A stretch of DNA of 64,000 bases from Bacillus tequilensis KCTC 13622 (lineage in GTDB: Bacteria > Bacillota > Bacilli > Bacillales > Bacillaceae): positions 1 through 64,000 of the forward strand of contig NZ_AYTO01000041.1 in NCBI RefSeq assembly GCF_000507145.1, in the 5' to 3' direction. Each line of letters begins with the position of its first letter. Within the stretch, counting starts at the first letter, position 1. The position numbers and the translations under genes were made by a program. The notes under the pieces are model-generated. The model was not told the origin of the DNA. It did not search any database and saw nothing but the letters and a program-made list of their open reading frames with translations. Positions 1 to 9,209 of the stretch are shown in pieces.

Positions 1-955
<955 letters not shown>

Positions 956-1017
956 ATACTAAGTACGTATTCAGTTCACTATTTATTTGATCTTAAATCC
1001 CAAGCATATCAAAATAG

Positions 1018-1046
1018 AAACCTACTTTTTATAAAGTAGGTTTCTT
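1018..1046. terminator. terminator between collagen-like gene and glycosyltransferase operon
   Basis: Stem AAACCTAC / GTAGGTTT around a TTTTTATAAA loop. It ends the collagen-like gene and, being symmetrical, may also serve the convergent operon that ends at 1069. Confidence 0.75.
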
Positions 1047-1068
1047 GTTGTGCCCAATGAAAGATTTA

Positions 1069-1740
1069 TCAAGTTTTAAAATATTCATGGGAAAATTTCT
1101 CTAGGTAATAAGAATACTGGTCTGAATCAAATTCATTACCGCATGCATGTAAGACCCATGGCACTTGCTGATGAGGAATGCCGACAGCATATCCTTTTTT
1201 TCTGAACTCATAGCATTGAGAAATGTCATACAAATGCCAGCCGTCAAAAATTTCTTTTCGCCACGGAATATCGTACTGAGTAGCCAGCAATAAACCGTCT
1301 AATGCTTGAACTGTTTTGACAGTTTCATCAATTTCATCAAATAACAAATAGCTGTACGTATTGCGGTATTCAATGACTTTTCCGACTTTTTTAGAAGCCT
1401 CCCACCAAATCCCGCTTTGCGGCATTTCTTCAGCTCCTATGACACCTATCATGCCCAGACCATCATTCTGCTGAAAGACATGGAGGATATCATAAATAAA
1501 GGAGCGATTGATGATAAATGTGTCCTGATGTAAATACACTTTATATTTTGAGTCTGAGTCCTCCATTGCCGCCTGGTAACCGGAGGCCATACTGCCTGCG
1601 TCTCGGATATTAATTAATTCTACCTTCATATGCGGCGGTACTGAGAGAGTGTGTATATGTCTTAGACAGAGATCATAAAGGGTATCGTCATTCACACATG
1701 AAATAAAACTAATTGAATTTTCATCTGCATGCTGATTCAT
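1069..1740 (-). CDS. StrF-like glycosyltransferase family protein
   Basis: A 223-residue protein beginning MNQHADENSISFISCVND. The start (SFISCVND), the central KVYLHQDTFI stretch and the compact GT-A size resemble the StrF-type glycosyltransferase domain (family recalled, not searched); the HQD triad would be the metal/sugar-nucleotide site. No signal peptide or membrane segment is visible, so it should act in the cytosol. It is the last of four overlapping genes: its ATG overlaps the stop of the methyltransferase gene by 4 bases. Probable role is adding a sugar to the collagen-like protein encoded convergently downstream; this is inferred only from context. Confidence 0.7.
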   Translation of the reverse strand: MNQHADENSISFISCVNDDTLYDLCLRHIHTLSVPPHMKVELINIRDAGSMASGYQAAMEDSDSKYKVYLHQDTFIINRSFIYDILHVFQQNDGLGMIGVIGAEEMPQSGIWWEASKKVGKVIEYRNTYSYLLFDEIDETVKTVQALDGLLLATQYDIPWRKEIFDGWHLYDISQCYEFRKKGYAVGIPHQQVPWVLHACGNEFDSDQYSYYLEKFSHEYFKT

Positions 1741-2444
1741 CTTTTTTCTGCCTTTATAACATATTGATAGGCTCTGACTTCCTCCTCAAAATCTGCATAG
1801 TGGATACCCATGCATGCCCTGACATGAGTCAGTTTACTGATCATTTTTTCATAATAATCAGTTGTAAAGGGAATGGGCTCAATTTGACTGATCTTGTAAC
1901 CTGTTTCACGAAACATCTTTTTTATTTCGTGCAGGGTAAAAAAACGGAGGTGTGTTTTGTCGAGCAACCCTGCCTGTGTATACGTCCATTTGCCGGACAG
2001 CAGACTTTCGAAAATTGAGATATGCCCGATATGCGGGATGCTTGCCAAAATGCTTCCTGTCTCTTTCACATAAGGCTTGAGGTTACCTAAAACTGCCCAC
2101 GGGTCTTTTAAATGTTCCAATACATCGCCGAAGATGATATGATCAAATGTATTTATTTGAAAAGGCAGCTTCAGTGTTTCAATATCTCCCATTATTACTT
2201 CGTCAATGTGATGAGCTGCTTTTTCGGCAGCTGGCGGATATGATTCGATCCCATAATATGAGCAATTCGTTTTTTCCTTAACAGCTGCTCCAAACAAGCC
2301 TTCAGCACATCCGACTTCAAGAATGTTTTTTGCCTGAGGCCCTACCAGTTCAAACAGTTTCCAGTTGACTCCTTTGTAATACGCTTTATCTTTTAGCTGA
2401 TACTCTTTCATAGACTCAGCTTGTGACCGTTTATTAATTTCCAT
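1737..2444 (-). CDS. SAM-dependent methyltransferase (class I)
   Basis: Start taken at the ATG at 2444, 7 bases after a GGGAGGTG ribosome site; a longer frame reaches 2588 but has no such site. About 235 residues. Motif I is ILEVGCAEGLFG (about residues 41-52) and a DVLEHLKDP post-motif follows at about 102-110, the signature of the UbiE/COQ5-type Methyltransf fold. It overlaps the upstream glycosyltransferase by 11 bases and the downstream one by 4 bases, so the operon is translationally coupled. In glycan operons such enzymes O-methylate sugars or cap the chain; that role here is inference. The same fold recurs at the C-terminus of the first operon gene. Confidence 0.8.
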   Translation of the reverse strand: MEINKRSQAESMKEYQLKDKAYYKGVNWKLFELVGPQAKNILEVGCAEGLFGAAVKEKTNCSYYGIESYPPAAEKAAHHIDEVIMGDIETLKLPFQINTFDHIIFGDVLEHLKDPWAVLGNLKPYVKETGSILASIPHIGHISIFESLLSGKWTYTQAGLLDKTHLRFFTLHEIKKMFRETGYKISQIEPIPFTTDYYEKMISKLTHVRACMGIHYADFEEEVRAYQYVIKAEKR

Positions 2445-3537
2445 GCTGTTCACCTCCCGAACTAGCTTGCTTCTGCAGAATATCTTCAAAGTATTTTTTG
2501 TTTGATAGCATTCTTGAATCATGAGGACGGTATTGTAAAGCCGACTCATTATGCTGATAGGCAAGCTGATGCTCGCCAAGCTTATCATAGCAGACGGCTA
2601 ATTGTAGGTGGGGCAGCCAGGTGGCGCATGCGCGGTTTTGAAAAGCCAAGATTTCAGTGCCTCTGTTTTCCATTGCTTTTTCATACCAATAGACCGCACC
2701 TTGAAAATCATTTTTTTCTAAAAAAGAGAATCCCAGCCTGCAGCAGGTTTCGGCTCTAGGCGGCCCATAGACGAGCGTGTGAAGCACCCAGCTTAATTCT
2801 TTTTCCTTCAGCCCTAGTGAATGATAACAATCGGCTAATTTATTGCACGCTCTAATGTTATCTTCTATCCATCCCTGTTTTGTTTTCAAAAAACGTAAAT
2901 AGTACTCAATTGCTTTTTCTATTTTCCCGTGATCACACAACTCGTTCGCATAATAAAATAAATCTCTTGGCGAAAAATCCTTTCCCGAAGAGGCCATGTT
3001 TTCATAAATCCGCAAATTTCGGTCTGCGTCATGACTAAGTGGCATGTGAGAAACCGCAGCTTCACTATGGTGAAGATTTCCGTACACTTCTAAATATTCA
3101 TGGACAGAGCCGATCCACTTAAAACCCTTCTCCCGTTTTACGAGCCGGTATCTTCTTAAGCTGGATGTGACGTTGTTTTCTTCATCAAATGCCAAATGAT
3201 ATTTCATTGAAACCGCGTCAACACGTGGATCAAGCGTTCTTTTTAAATGTAGCAACAGCTTTTGATCCTTCTCGGTAAATACGTCGTCGGCATCAAGCCA
3301 TAAAATATAGTCGGCTGTTGCTTGCTGAAACGAAAAATTTCGGGCTGCCGCAAAATCGTCGATCCATGCAAAATCAAAAATTCGATCTGTATAACGAGCA
3401 ACGATGTTTTTCGTCTCGTCATCCGAGCCGGTATCCACAATGTTAATTTCATCAGCTATCCCTTGCACAGAATCTAAGCATCGCCCAATAACAGCTTCTT
3501 CATTTTTCACAATCATACATAAACTGATTGAAATCAC
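2434..3537 (-). CDS. family 2 glycosyltransferase with C-terminal TPR-like repeats (SunS-like)
   Basis: A 367-residue protein starting at a GTG that overlaps the upstream stop (GTGA) behind GGAGGTGG. The N-terminal GT2 domain shows SLCMIVKNEEAVIGRCLDSV, VDTGSDD and the catalytic-type LWLDADD at about residues 80-86. From about residue 200 helical repeats (YYANELCDHGKIEKAIEYY, YHSLGLKEKELSWV, FLEKNDFQGAVYWYEKAM) look like TPRs. This layout, GT2 plus TPR, is that of SunS-type enzymes that attach a sugar directly to a peptide, so this is the best candidate for the enzyme that initiates glycosylation on the Gly-X-Thr protein. Substrate is inferred from neighbourhood. Confidence 0.8.
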   Translation of the reverse strand: MISISLCMIVKNEEAVIGRCLDSVQGIADEINIVDTGSDDETKNIVARYTDRIFDFAWIDDFAAARNFSFQQATADYILWLDADDVFTEKDQKLLLHLKRTLDPRVDAVSMKYHLAFDEENNVTSSLRRYRLVKREKGFKWIGSVHEYLEVYGNLHHSEAAVSHMPLSHDADRNLRIYENMASSGKDFSPRDLFYYANELCDHGKIEKAIEYYLRFLKTKQGWIEDNIRACNKLADCYHSLGLKEKELSWVLHTLVYGPPRAETCCRLGFSFLEKNDFQGAVYWYEKAMENRGTEILAFQNRACATWLPHLQLAVCYDKLGEHQLAYQHNESALQYRPHDSRMLSNKKYFEDILQKQASSGGEQHGN

Positions 3538-4910
3538 ATGGCCACCTCCGTTTCATTCTGTTTTTTCTTTATGGCATGAACAAACATGTAATCAATATGG
3601 GCATGTTTTGACAAGTGATCCAAAGACAAGCCAAATTGCCCGGCAAGAAATTGCATTTCTTGTAAAAAGAGCTGTATGTGTGATTCAGTATCGTTGGAAT
3701 GGGAGGTGATGGATTTTATGTTATAAAGATATTCAGGAAATAACATATTTACGTTGTGAGGTGTGATGAAATATGTGTGTGTCGATGCACAGAGTATTAA
3801 AGAGAAAAATGAATCTGCATAGGCAGTATTTGGGATGCTACAAATCAGCGAGCCTGAAGGCTTTAAATAAACGGCAAGAGTCTCAATCGTATGTCTGGGA
3901 TTCATCGAGCAGTTTAAAAGGTCTCCGATCAAAATTGCATCGAAAAAGGCATCAGGGTAGGGGAGATCGGATGTTTCCACATCTGCCGAAATGACTTGTT
4001 CGTAATATGCGCTTGCAATGGTCTGTAACAACTCATCATTCTCAACTCCATACAATGTACAAGTTTGCCTGTTCAAAAGTTCTGTCCCCGCAGCTCCCGC
4101 GCCGCAGCCGATATGTAAGATAGTGCCGGCTTCCACGGGCACAAATGCTGTCAGTTGAGGCTGAGAATCAAAGAATGTTGTTACATCCACCTTCCATTTT
4201 CCGATGAAGCGTTGTCGATTTTCTCCATATAATCGACTGATGCTCAAATCTGGATTGCCTGTAAACGTAGCATGACCGTGATGGTGGACAAACGAATCCA
4301 GAGCAATTTTCAGCTGATAACCGGCTTGTAGTACACGAAGGCTTAAATCATCATCTTCAAATGAACCGCCTTCAAAACGTTCATCAAAACCGCCGACTTC
4401 GTCCAATACCTCCTTTTTGACAAGCAGGCAAAACCCTACGAGCCTCAATACAGCTTTTGACTTGCCTCGCTGCTGCAAACAGTAAAGGCGGGAAAAATCT
4501 TCTATTCCCTCAACGTTTGTGTAGTCAACGGGAACTTGCTGCGGACCGCTGACATAATTGCTTACAGGTCCGACCATGCCGATTTTATCATCCTGATAAA
4601 GCAGCTTGATCATCGGCTCCAGCCATTGATGTGTTACAACAGTATCATTGTTTAAAAAAAGAATATTGTCCCCTGAGGCAGCTTCAAGTCCCTGATTGCA
4701 GGCTTTTGCGAAGCCTTCGTTCGTTTTGTTAAAAATTGCTTTAATTGAAGATATCTGTTTGAGGTAGTCACGTGTACCGTCATGAGAGCCGTTATCTATA
4801 ACAATTACTTCTATACAGTCATTATTCGTATGCTCCCATATGCTCTCCAAGCATTGTTTTGTTAAAGCTAATTGATTATAAGTCAGAACAATAATACTCG
4901 TTTTCACCAT
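3534..4910 (-). CDS. bifunctional glycosyltransferase (GT2)-methyltransferase fusion
   Basis: A 458-residue protein. Residues 1 to about 235 are a GT2 domain: SIIVLTYNQLALTKQCLESI, VIDNGSHDGT, the LFLNNDT metal site at about 84-90 and GGFDERFEGGSFEDDDLSLR acceptor region. Residues from about 265 on form a class I methyltransferase fold, with ILHIGCGAGAAGTELL as motif I and DAILIGDLLNC later. First gene of the operon; the ATG at 4910 follows a GGAGG-type site. Rhamnosyl- and related transferases fused to methyltransferases are common in Bacillus surface glycan clusters. The sugar and the methyl acceptor cannot be read from sequence. Confidence 0.8.
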   Translation of the reverse strand: MVKTSIIVLTYNQLALTKQCLESIWEHTNNDCIEVIVIDNGSHDGTRDYLKQISSIKAIFNKTNEGFAKACNQGLEAASGDNILFLNNDTVVTHQWLEPMIKLLYQDDKIGMVGPVSNYVSGPQQVPVDYTNVEGIEDFSRLYCLQQRGKSKAVLRLVGFCLLVKKEVLDEVGGFDERFEGGSFEDDDLSLRVLQAGYQLKIALDSFVHHHGHATFTGNPDLSISRLYGENRQRFIGKWKVDVTTFFDSQPQLTAFVPVEAGTILHIGCGAGAAGTELLNRQTCTLYGVENDELLQTIASAYYEQVISADVETSDLPYPDAFFDAILIGDLLNCSMNPRHTIETLAVYLKPSGSLICSIPNTAYADSFFSLILCASTHTYFITPHNVNMLFPEYLYNIKSITSHSNDTESHIQLFLQEMQFLAGQFGLSLDHLSKHAHIDYMFVHAIKKKQNETEVAM

Positions 4911-5558
4911 AACCTCCGCCCTTCACCATAAATTCGGATACTATATGTATATCGTAAGGTTCAGACGGAATGATTCTTTCCTGTAAAAAAGAAGAATGAT
5001 GCTTAACGGAATAAATTGGGACGTTTTAAAAAACATGAATGGTCTTTTAAAGAAAAGGGACTATTTTTAGCTTGATTTGTATTTAGGGATCAACAGGGTT
5101 GGAAGAAATAGAAAGAAGAATATTGATGAGGGCATTATTTTATTTAATAGCGTTGATAGCAGGGGGGAGGACGACATTTCGGTCAAGTGGAGGTTTTGTG
5201 ACATCAACTACGATTTTATTAAGATTTTTGCAGCGAAAAAAAGAAGCAATCATTGCGCTGAATTAGCAAGCCTTCTTAACAACGGATAAAGGATGATACA
5301 AAATTTTAAAGAGAAGGGAAGTGCTACTCAATGTATACGCTCATACAAATAAAAAGAACAACGAAAAAAATAGCTCGTTTAAACTTATTAGTTCTACTTC
5401 TAGCCGACCCCAAAATTCAAAGAATAAAAACATAATAGACTATTCAAATGTTAAGATTAGCAAGTACTTTGATGTAATCGTTTCACAGTATTCAGCGCTT
5501 ATATCGCAATGTATGTATTTCACATTCGCCACTTTATTCATTAAGGGGGAAGAAGAGA
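4911..5558. other. intergenic stretch upstream of two divergent units
   Basis: Holds the promoters for the minus-strand glycosyltransferase operon and the plus-strand hydrolase. On the minus strand CATATAGTA (bases 4939-4947) fits the SigmaK -10 pattern CATANNNTA, but I see no convincing -35 AC element at the right distance. Short plus-strand frames at 5077-5289 and 5321-5572 lack ribosome sites and have compositions unlike genes. The stretch is AT-rich. Confidence 0.4.
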
Positions 5559-6695
5559 ATGAAAACTTATGACGCATTTCCAGAACCAATTGGCGACTAT
5601 ACTGTCGGGCGAACCCAGATGGATTTTGAGTACACGACATCAGATCACTCAAAAAGAGAACTGACGGCGTTTGTGTACTATCCGTCCGACAGCAGCGAAG
5701 GGAAGAATACATCAACGTACATGTTTCCTGAAGTCTACGAGATGTTTAATGAGCAGCCCCTTGTCACTGCGTTGAAGGATGTTTTCTCTATAGATATCAA
5801 GACCCAATGTTATGACGACCTTGCTCTCTCTGGGAAAGAAAAGCGTTATCCGGTGTTATTCTATGTTTGCGGCGGAGGCGGTTCTCCAGAATGGGGCACA
5901 GTGATCTGTACAGACTTGGCAAGCATAGGATATGGTGTAGTAAGCATCGGCCATCAGAATAGCACGATGTATAAGCGTAAAGATGGTCGCCTGTTTAATG
6001 TATCAAAGGATTTTTCGGATGCCATTTTGGCGTTTTCTGAAGATCCGGAGATGCTGGCATTGTCTGGTAAGATGGAGATGCGTCCTGACGATGAAACTGC
6101 CATTGAGATATGCCGTAACGTGCTTACGCTGCCGATTATTGGAAATTTAACAAAGTATTGTGAATTACAGGCGGAAGATGTAAGGTACATAGCCGATTAT
6201 CTTTACAAACTGGACTCCGGAGAGCTGAATTCCATTTTTAAGGGCAGATTGTCGCTTGATATCGGCATGGGCATAGTCGGACATTCTTATGGAGGGCCTA
6301 CGACGGCGATTGTTTGCCGGGACGACGACCGGTTCGCCTGCGGGATTGGCTTGGATAGCGGTGCGTTCGGCCTTCTGGACAGCGACCTTAAGAAACCCTT
6401 TTTGCTGCTGTTTTGTGAACCGAACTATAACATGAACGCGATCATTGGCGCTAACAATAGCATGGAAACCTATTATTTCTCTGTTGATCGTGTTGCGCAT
6501 TTAGATTTCTGCGACATCGTGTTTACCAGTGTGAATGAGGAACTCAGAGGCGAACGGGATGCTATGGAGATGCGAAATCTTGTTACAGACTATACGAAGA
6601 ACTTTTTTGATCATTACATCCTGCAGAAGGATACAAGTGTGGAAAGTCTGGCATATGATGGCGTGGACTTGATCAAGAAGACCAGCAACGAGTGA
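5559..6695 (+). CDS. PAF-acetylhydrolase-like alpha/beta hydrolase
   Basis: A 378-residue protein starting behind GGGGGAAGAAGAGA. It has the alpha/beta-hydrolase oxyanion region (FYVCGGGGSPEW, about 105-116), nucleophile elbow GHSYGG with Ser243, Asp266 in GLDSGAF and His314 in VAHLDF. The Ser-to-Asp spacing of 23 and the order match what I recall of plasma/type II platelet-activating-factor acetylhydrolases (Ser273, Asp296, His351 in the human enzyme). No signal peptide is visible. Possible substrates are short-chain acyl esters or oxidised phospholipids; unknown here. It stands alone between the glycosylation operon and ynfE, with its own terminator, and is probably part of the same acquired block. 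Confidence 0.75.
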   Translation: MKTYDAFPEPIGDYTVGRTQMDFEYTTSDHSKRELTAFVYYPSDSSEGKNTSTYMFPEVYEMFNEQPLVTALKDVFSIDIKTQCYDDLALSGKEKRYPVLFYVCGGGGSPEWGTVICTDLASIGYGVVSIGHQNSTMYKRKDGRLFNVSKDFSDAILAFSEDPEMLALSGKMEMRPDDETAIEICRNVLTLPIIGNLTKYCELQAEDVRYIADYLYKLDSGELNSIFKGRLSLDIGMGIVGHSYGGPTTAIVCRDDDRFACGIGLDSGAFGLLDSDLKKPFLLLFCEPNYNMNAIIGANNSMETYYFSVDRVAHLDFCDIVFTSVNEELRGERDAMEMRNLVTDYTKNFFDHYILQKDTSVESLAYDGVDLIKKTSNE

Positions 6696-6830
6696 CATAA
6701 CCTAGAGGTTGCTGATAAACACATGTCAAAGAGCTAGCCGTACTGTATAGAACAAAATGATGAAGATTTCAACTATATGTATATATTTGATTGGTTAGAA
6801 AATGAAATGAGTGAGACGAACAACCAACTG

Positions 6831-6883
6831 AAAAAACCTTTATGACCGATTAAATTTATTTATTGAGGACGTAAAGGTTTTTT
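6831..6883 (+). terminator. terminator downstream of hydrolase gene
   Basis: Stem AAAAAACCTTTA / TAAAGGTTTTTT, 12 pairs, with a loop of about 29 bases and terminal T-run. Confidence 0.6.
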
Positions 6884-6997
6884 GCTATTACAAACAAAAG
6901 GGTGAAAGTGTAGATAAGATGAAAATTGATACGTTAACTTAAACTCAATTATTCTAGTTAACATAATATATATTCTAGGAAGTTAAAGAAATAAATG

Positions 6998-7046
6998 AAT
7001 TTCTGTCTCATCATTAAAGTATACTTAAGTAAGTGAGACAGAAATT
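6998..7046. repeat. 13-bp perfect inverted repeat at boundary of accessory block
   Basis: AATTTCTGTCTCA (6998-7010) and its exact complement TGAGACAGAAATT (7034-7046) flank 23 bases that include the smaller palindrome AAGTATACTT. It lacks a T-run, so it is not an obvious terminator. It sits just outside ynfE, where the B. subtilis backbone resumes. Confidence 0.6.
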
Positions 7047-7071
7047 AAAATGTTACTGCTGCATGTCTACA

Positions 7072-7335
7072 TTAAAAAAATGATGTTTTCAATCCATAAT
7101 AAACGGCTTCTAAATCTTCCAGCGTCATATCGCCATATGCACATTTGATAACCGAGTCAGCAAATACATCGTAGTCATAATCGGTTGAAAAACCTTGCTG
7201 CAGCTGTTTTCCGTAGGCGTCGATCTGTTCTTTTTGATGTTGAATGTCTTTTTCCTTACCTGGATAATCCGGACCATTTATCACATTATTCATTTCCTTG
7301 AACAACATCATATACTGTTTCAGTGTTTCATCCAC
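7072..7335 (-). CDS. ynfE: YnfE-like small hypothetical protein
   Basis: An 87-residue acidic cytosolic protein ([18 protein letters not shown]...), preceded by AAGGAGG about 8 bases upstream of the ATG. Size and position immediately downstream of the cellulase gene match ynfE of B. subtilis as I recall it. No motif of known function; predicted mostly helical. It lies 73 bases after bglC on the same strand and could be read through from it. Function unknown. Confidence 0.65.
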   Translation of the reverse strand: MDETLKQYMMLFKEMNNVINGPDYPGKEKDIQHQKEQIDAYGKQLQQGFSTDYDYDVFADSVIKCAYGDMTLEDLEAVYYGLKTSFF

Positions 7336-7367
7336 TACGTAAACCTCCTTGTTTTGCTGTATAAGAT

Positions 7368-7397
7368 ATGAAAACGGACATCATTGCTGATGCCCGC
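7368..7397 (-). terminator. probable bglC terminator
   Basis: On the minus strand GGCATCA-GCAA-TGATGTCC forms a short hairpin followed by GTTTTC. Modest stem, so partial read-through into ynfE is likely. Confidence 0.45.
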
Positions 7398-7408
7398 CTA
7401 AAGCTTAA

Positions 7409-8908
7409 CTAATTGGGCTCTGTTCCCCAAATCAGTTTTCCTTGATGATATAATGTGATTTTTTTCGTTGTTTTAAACGTATTTGATTGGAAAAAGGAAT
7501 AATCGCTGCTTTGTGCATAATTGCTCCAGTCATCGTTGTGAAGACGAAGCTGAATATTCCCTGTGCTTTCTCCCGGTGACAGCGTTCCTTTTTTAAACCC
7601 CAGTTCCAGATAGGTATCTGCGCCTTGCTTAGGTTTATGCAGCGTCACAAACTTGTGGGTCAGATTGTCGCATCCAATCTGCGCGTAGTCACAGTCAAAG
7701 TTTTGTCCTTTGTTTTTCGCGTTATACCAGTAACGGGCAGTGACACCTTTTAAATCAACCTTGGTATTCCCGTTATTTTTTATGGAAAGCTGAGGGCGGA
7801 TTTGGTTGCTGTTCACATCCCCATCCCCTGCTTTGTATTGTACAGAAATGCCGTTTTCCTGTGCGGGATTATCTTGTGCTGGCGTTTCAGGGCGTTCTTT
7901 CGTTGAATCTTTGTTGCCGAGAATGTTTTCTCTTACGAATGTTCCTGAAGCAGTTAAATCTGACAGCGGCCAGCCGCCTGTTTTAGATGCTCCCGGCTTT
8001 AATGCTGAGGATGATTCCTGCTTATCAGAAAGATTCCAGTTCACCCAGCTGATTTTCTTGCTGTCGAGATAATTCAGCCATTCCCGCGACTGGTCAAGGA
8101 ATACACCGCCATTTCCAGACGCGTTGCTTGTTCCCCATTCCGTCACGAAAATAGGCGCTCCTTTACTGAGTGCATAGTTTGCTTTATCCCGTAAAGATTG
8201 GCCGTGTGTGCCGGCATAAAAATGAAGCGCGTACATGACATTTGCATCTTTTAGCTGATCATCGGCTGCATCATTCACATCCTGGCTCCATGTACCGGTA
8301 CCTACAATGATGGGATTGTCGGGATCATTTTTGCGGATAACGGAAATCACTTCTTCCGCATACGGTTTAATATCCCGCTTCCAGTTCACATCGCCGTTTG
8401 GTTCATTTGCAATTTCATAAATGACGTTTGGCGTGTTTCCGTAAAGACTTGACATTTCCTTAAAAAATTCTTTCGCCTTCTCTTTATTTTGGTTTGGATT
8501 GCCGTCATTTAAAATATGCCAGTCAATGATGACATATATCCCAAGTTCTTTTGCTGTTTCAACTGCTTCTTTCACTTTGTTTTTCACAGACGGGTTGTCA
8601 ATATAACCGCCGTCTGCCGTATACATTGCCGCGCGGAAAACGGTGATGCCCCAATCGTCTCTCAGCCATTTCAAGCTGTCTTTATTGACGAAATCGCCAT
8701 ACCATTGCAATCCGTGTGAACTGATTCCTTTCAGCTGTACCGCTTTACCGTCTCGGTTTACGAGCTGTGTCCCTTTTATGCTAAGCTGGCCATTCTTGGC
8801 TACTGGCGTTTTTGCTCCTGCTGCAGATGCCGGCGAAGCCTGCAAGCCGCCCATCGTCAATACCGCAATCAATAAACACGTAATAAAAATAGAGATTGAC
8901 CGTTTCAT
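7409..8908 (-). CDS. bglC: endo-beta-1,4-glucanase (GH5 + CBM3)
   Basis: Secreted cellulase, 499 residues. Start chosen at the Met of [13 protein letters not shown] (base 8908), behind AAGGAGGAAAAG; an upstream in-frame Met at 8947 would spoil the signal peptide. Signal peptide about 1-29 ending ASPASA. GH5 domain with acid/base Glu169 in IANEPNG and nucleophile Glu257 in FVTEWGTS. A Gln/Asn/Pro linker follows at about 330-350, then a family 3 cellulose-binding module to the end ([27 protein letters not shown]). It cleaves internal beta-1,4-glucan bonds outside the cell. Also known as eglS. Complete and apparently functional. Confidence 0.97.
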   Translation of the reverse strand: MKRSISIFITCLLIAVLTMGGLQASPASAAGAKTPVAKNGQLSIKGTQLVNRDGKAVQLKGISSHGLQWYGDFVNKDSLKWLRDDWGITVFRAAMYTADGGYIDNPSVKNKVKEAVETAKELGIYVIIDWHILNDGNPNQNKEKAKEFFKEMSSLYGNTPNVIYEIANEPNGDVNWKRDIKPYAEEVISVIRKNDPDNPIIVGTGTWSQDVNDAADDQLKDANVMYALHFYAGTHGQSLRDKANYALSKGAPIFVTEWGTSNASGNGGVFLDQSREWLNYLDSKKISWVNWNLSDKQESSSALKPGASKTGGWPLSDLTASGTFVRENILGNKDSTKERPETPAQDNPAQENGISVQYKAGDGDVNSNQIRPQLSIKNNGNTKVDLKGVTARYWYNAKNKGQNFDCDYAQIGCDNLTHKFVTLHKPKQGADTYLELGFKKGTLSPGESTGNIQLRLHNDDWSNYAQSSDYSFFQSNTFKTTKKITLYHQGKLIWGTEPN

Positions 8909-9164
8909 ATCTATCTTTTCCTCCTTCTCATCATTTTGGCTCTCCACTTCTTATGAGCACGAACTCATTGTAAAAATCTTTCTCTTGATTGTCTATCAAC
9001 CTAATTTCTTGTTTTTAGAAGGTGTAAAAGCCTGTCAATGTGCTCTTTCTCTATTAAATTAGTTACACCTGACACATATAGAACAAAGAAAACTGGACTG
9101 AACCGGGACTTTACACGTCATTTTTCAATCGAGTCGAAAAATTAAATTTATTTCCAACAATGAA

Positions 9165-9197
9165 AAAGCTGCATTCAACAACTGAATGCAGCTTTGT
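9165..9197. terminator. alsT terminator
   Basis: Stem AAAGCTGCATTCA / TGAATGCAGCTTT, 13 pairs with a short CAACAAC-type loop, just after the alsT stop. Flanking T-runs are short on both strands. Confidence 0.65.
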
Positions 9198-9209
9198 TTT
9201 ATATTGATA

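Larger units (their letters stand above)
6696..7071. other. gene-free stretch with possible coding remnant
   Basis: Between bases 6733 and 6843 one plus frame, bounded upstream by a TAG, reads a gene-like acidic peptide with no start codon at its head and ending in NNQLKKPL; it may be the tail of a lost gene. A terminator and a long inverted repeat follow. No complete gene is seen. Confidence 0.4.

Noticed and set aside
1713..2018. Plus-strand frame opposite the methyltransferase
   Set aside because: Antisense to a well-supported coding region, no ribosome site.
3773..3994. Plus-strand frame opposite the GT2-methyltransferase fusion
   Set aside because: Antisense shadow without start signal.
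4939..4947. CATATAGTA as SigmaK -10 for the glycosyltransferase operon
   Set aside because: The -35 element is not convincing, so it is mentioned only in the intergenic note.
5077..5572. Two short plus-strand frames before the hydrolase
   Set aside because: No ribosome sites and unusual composition; treated as intergenic.
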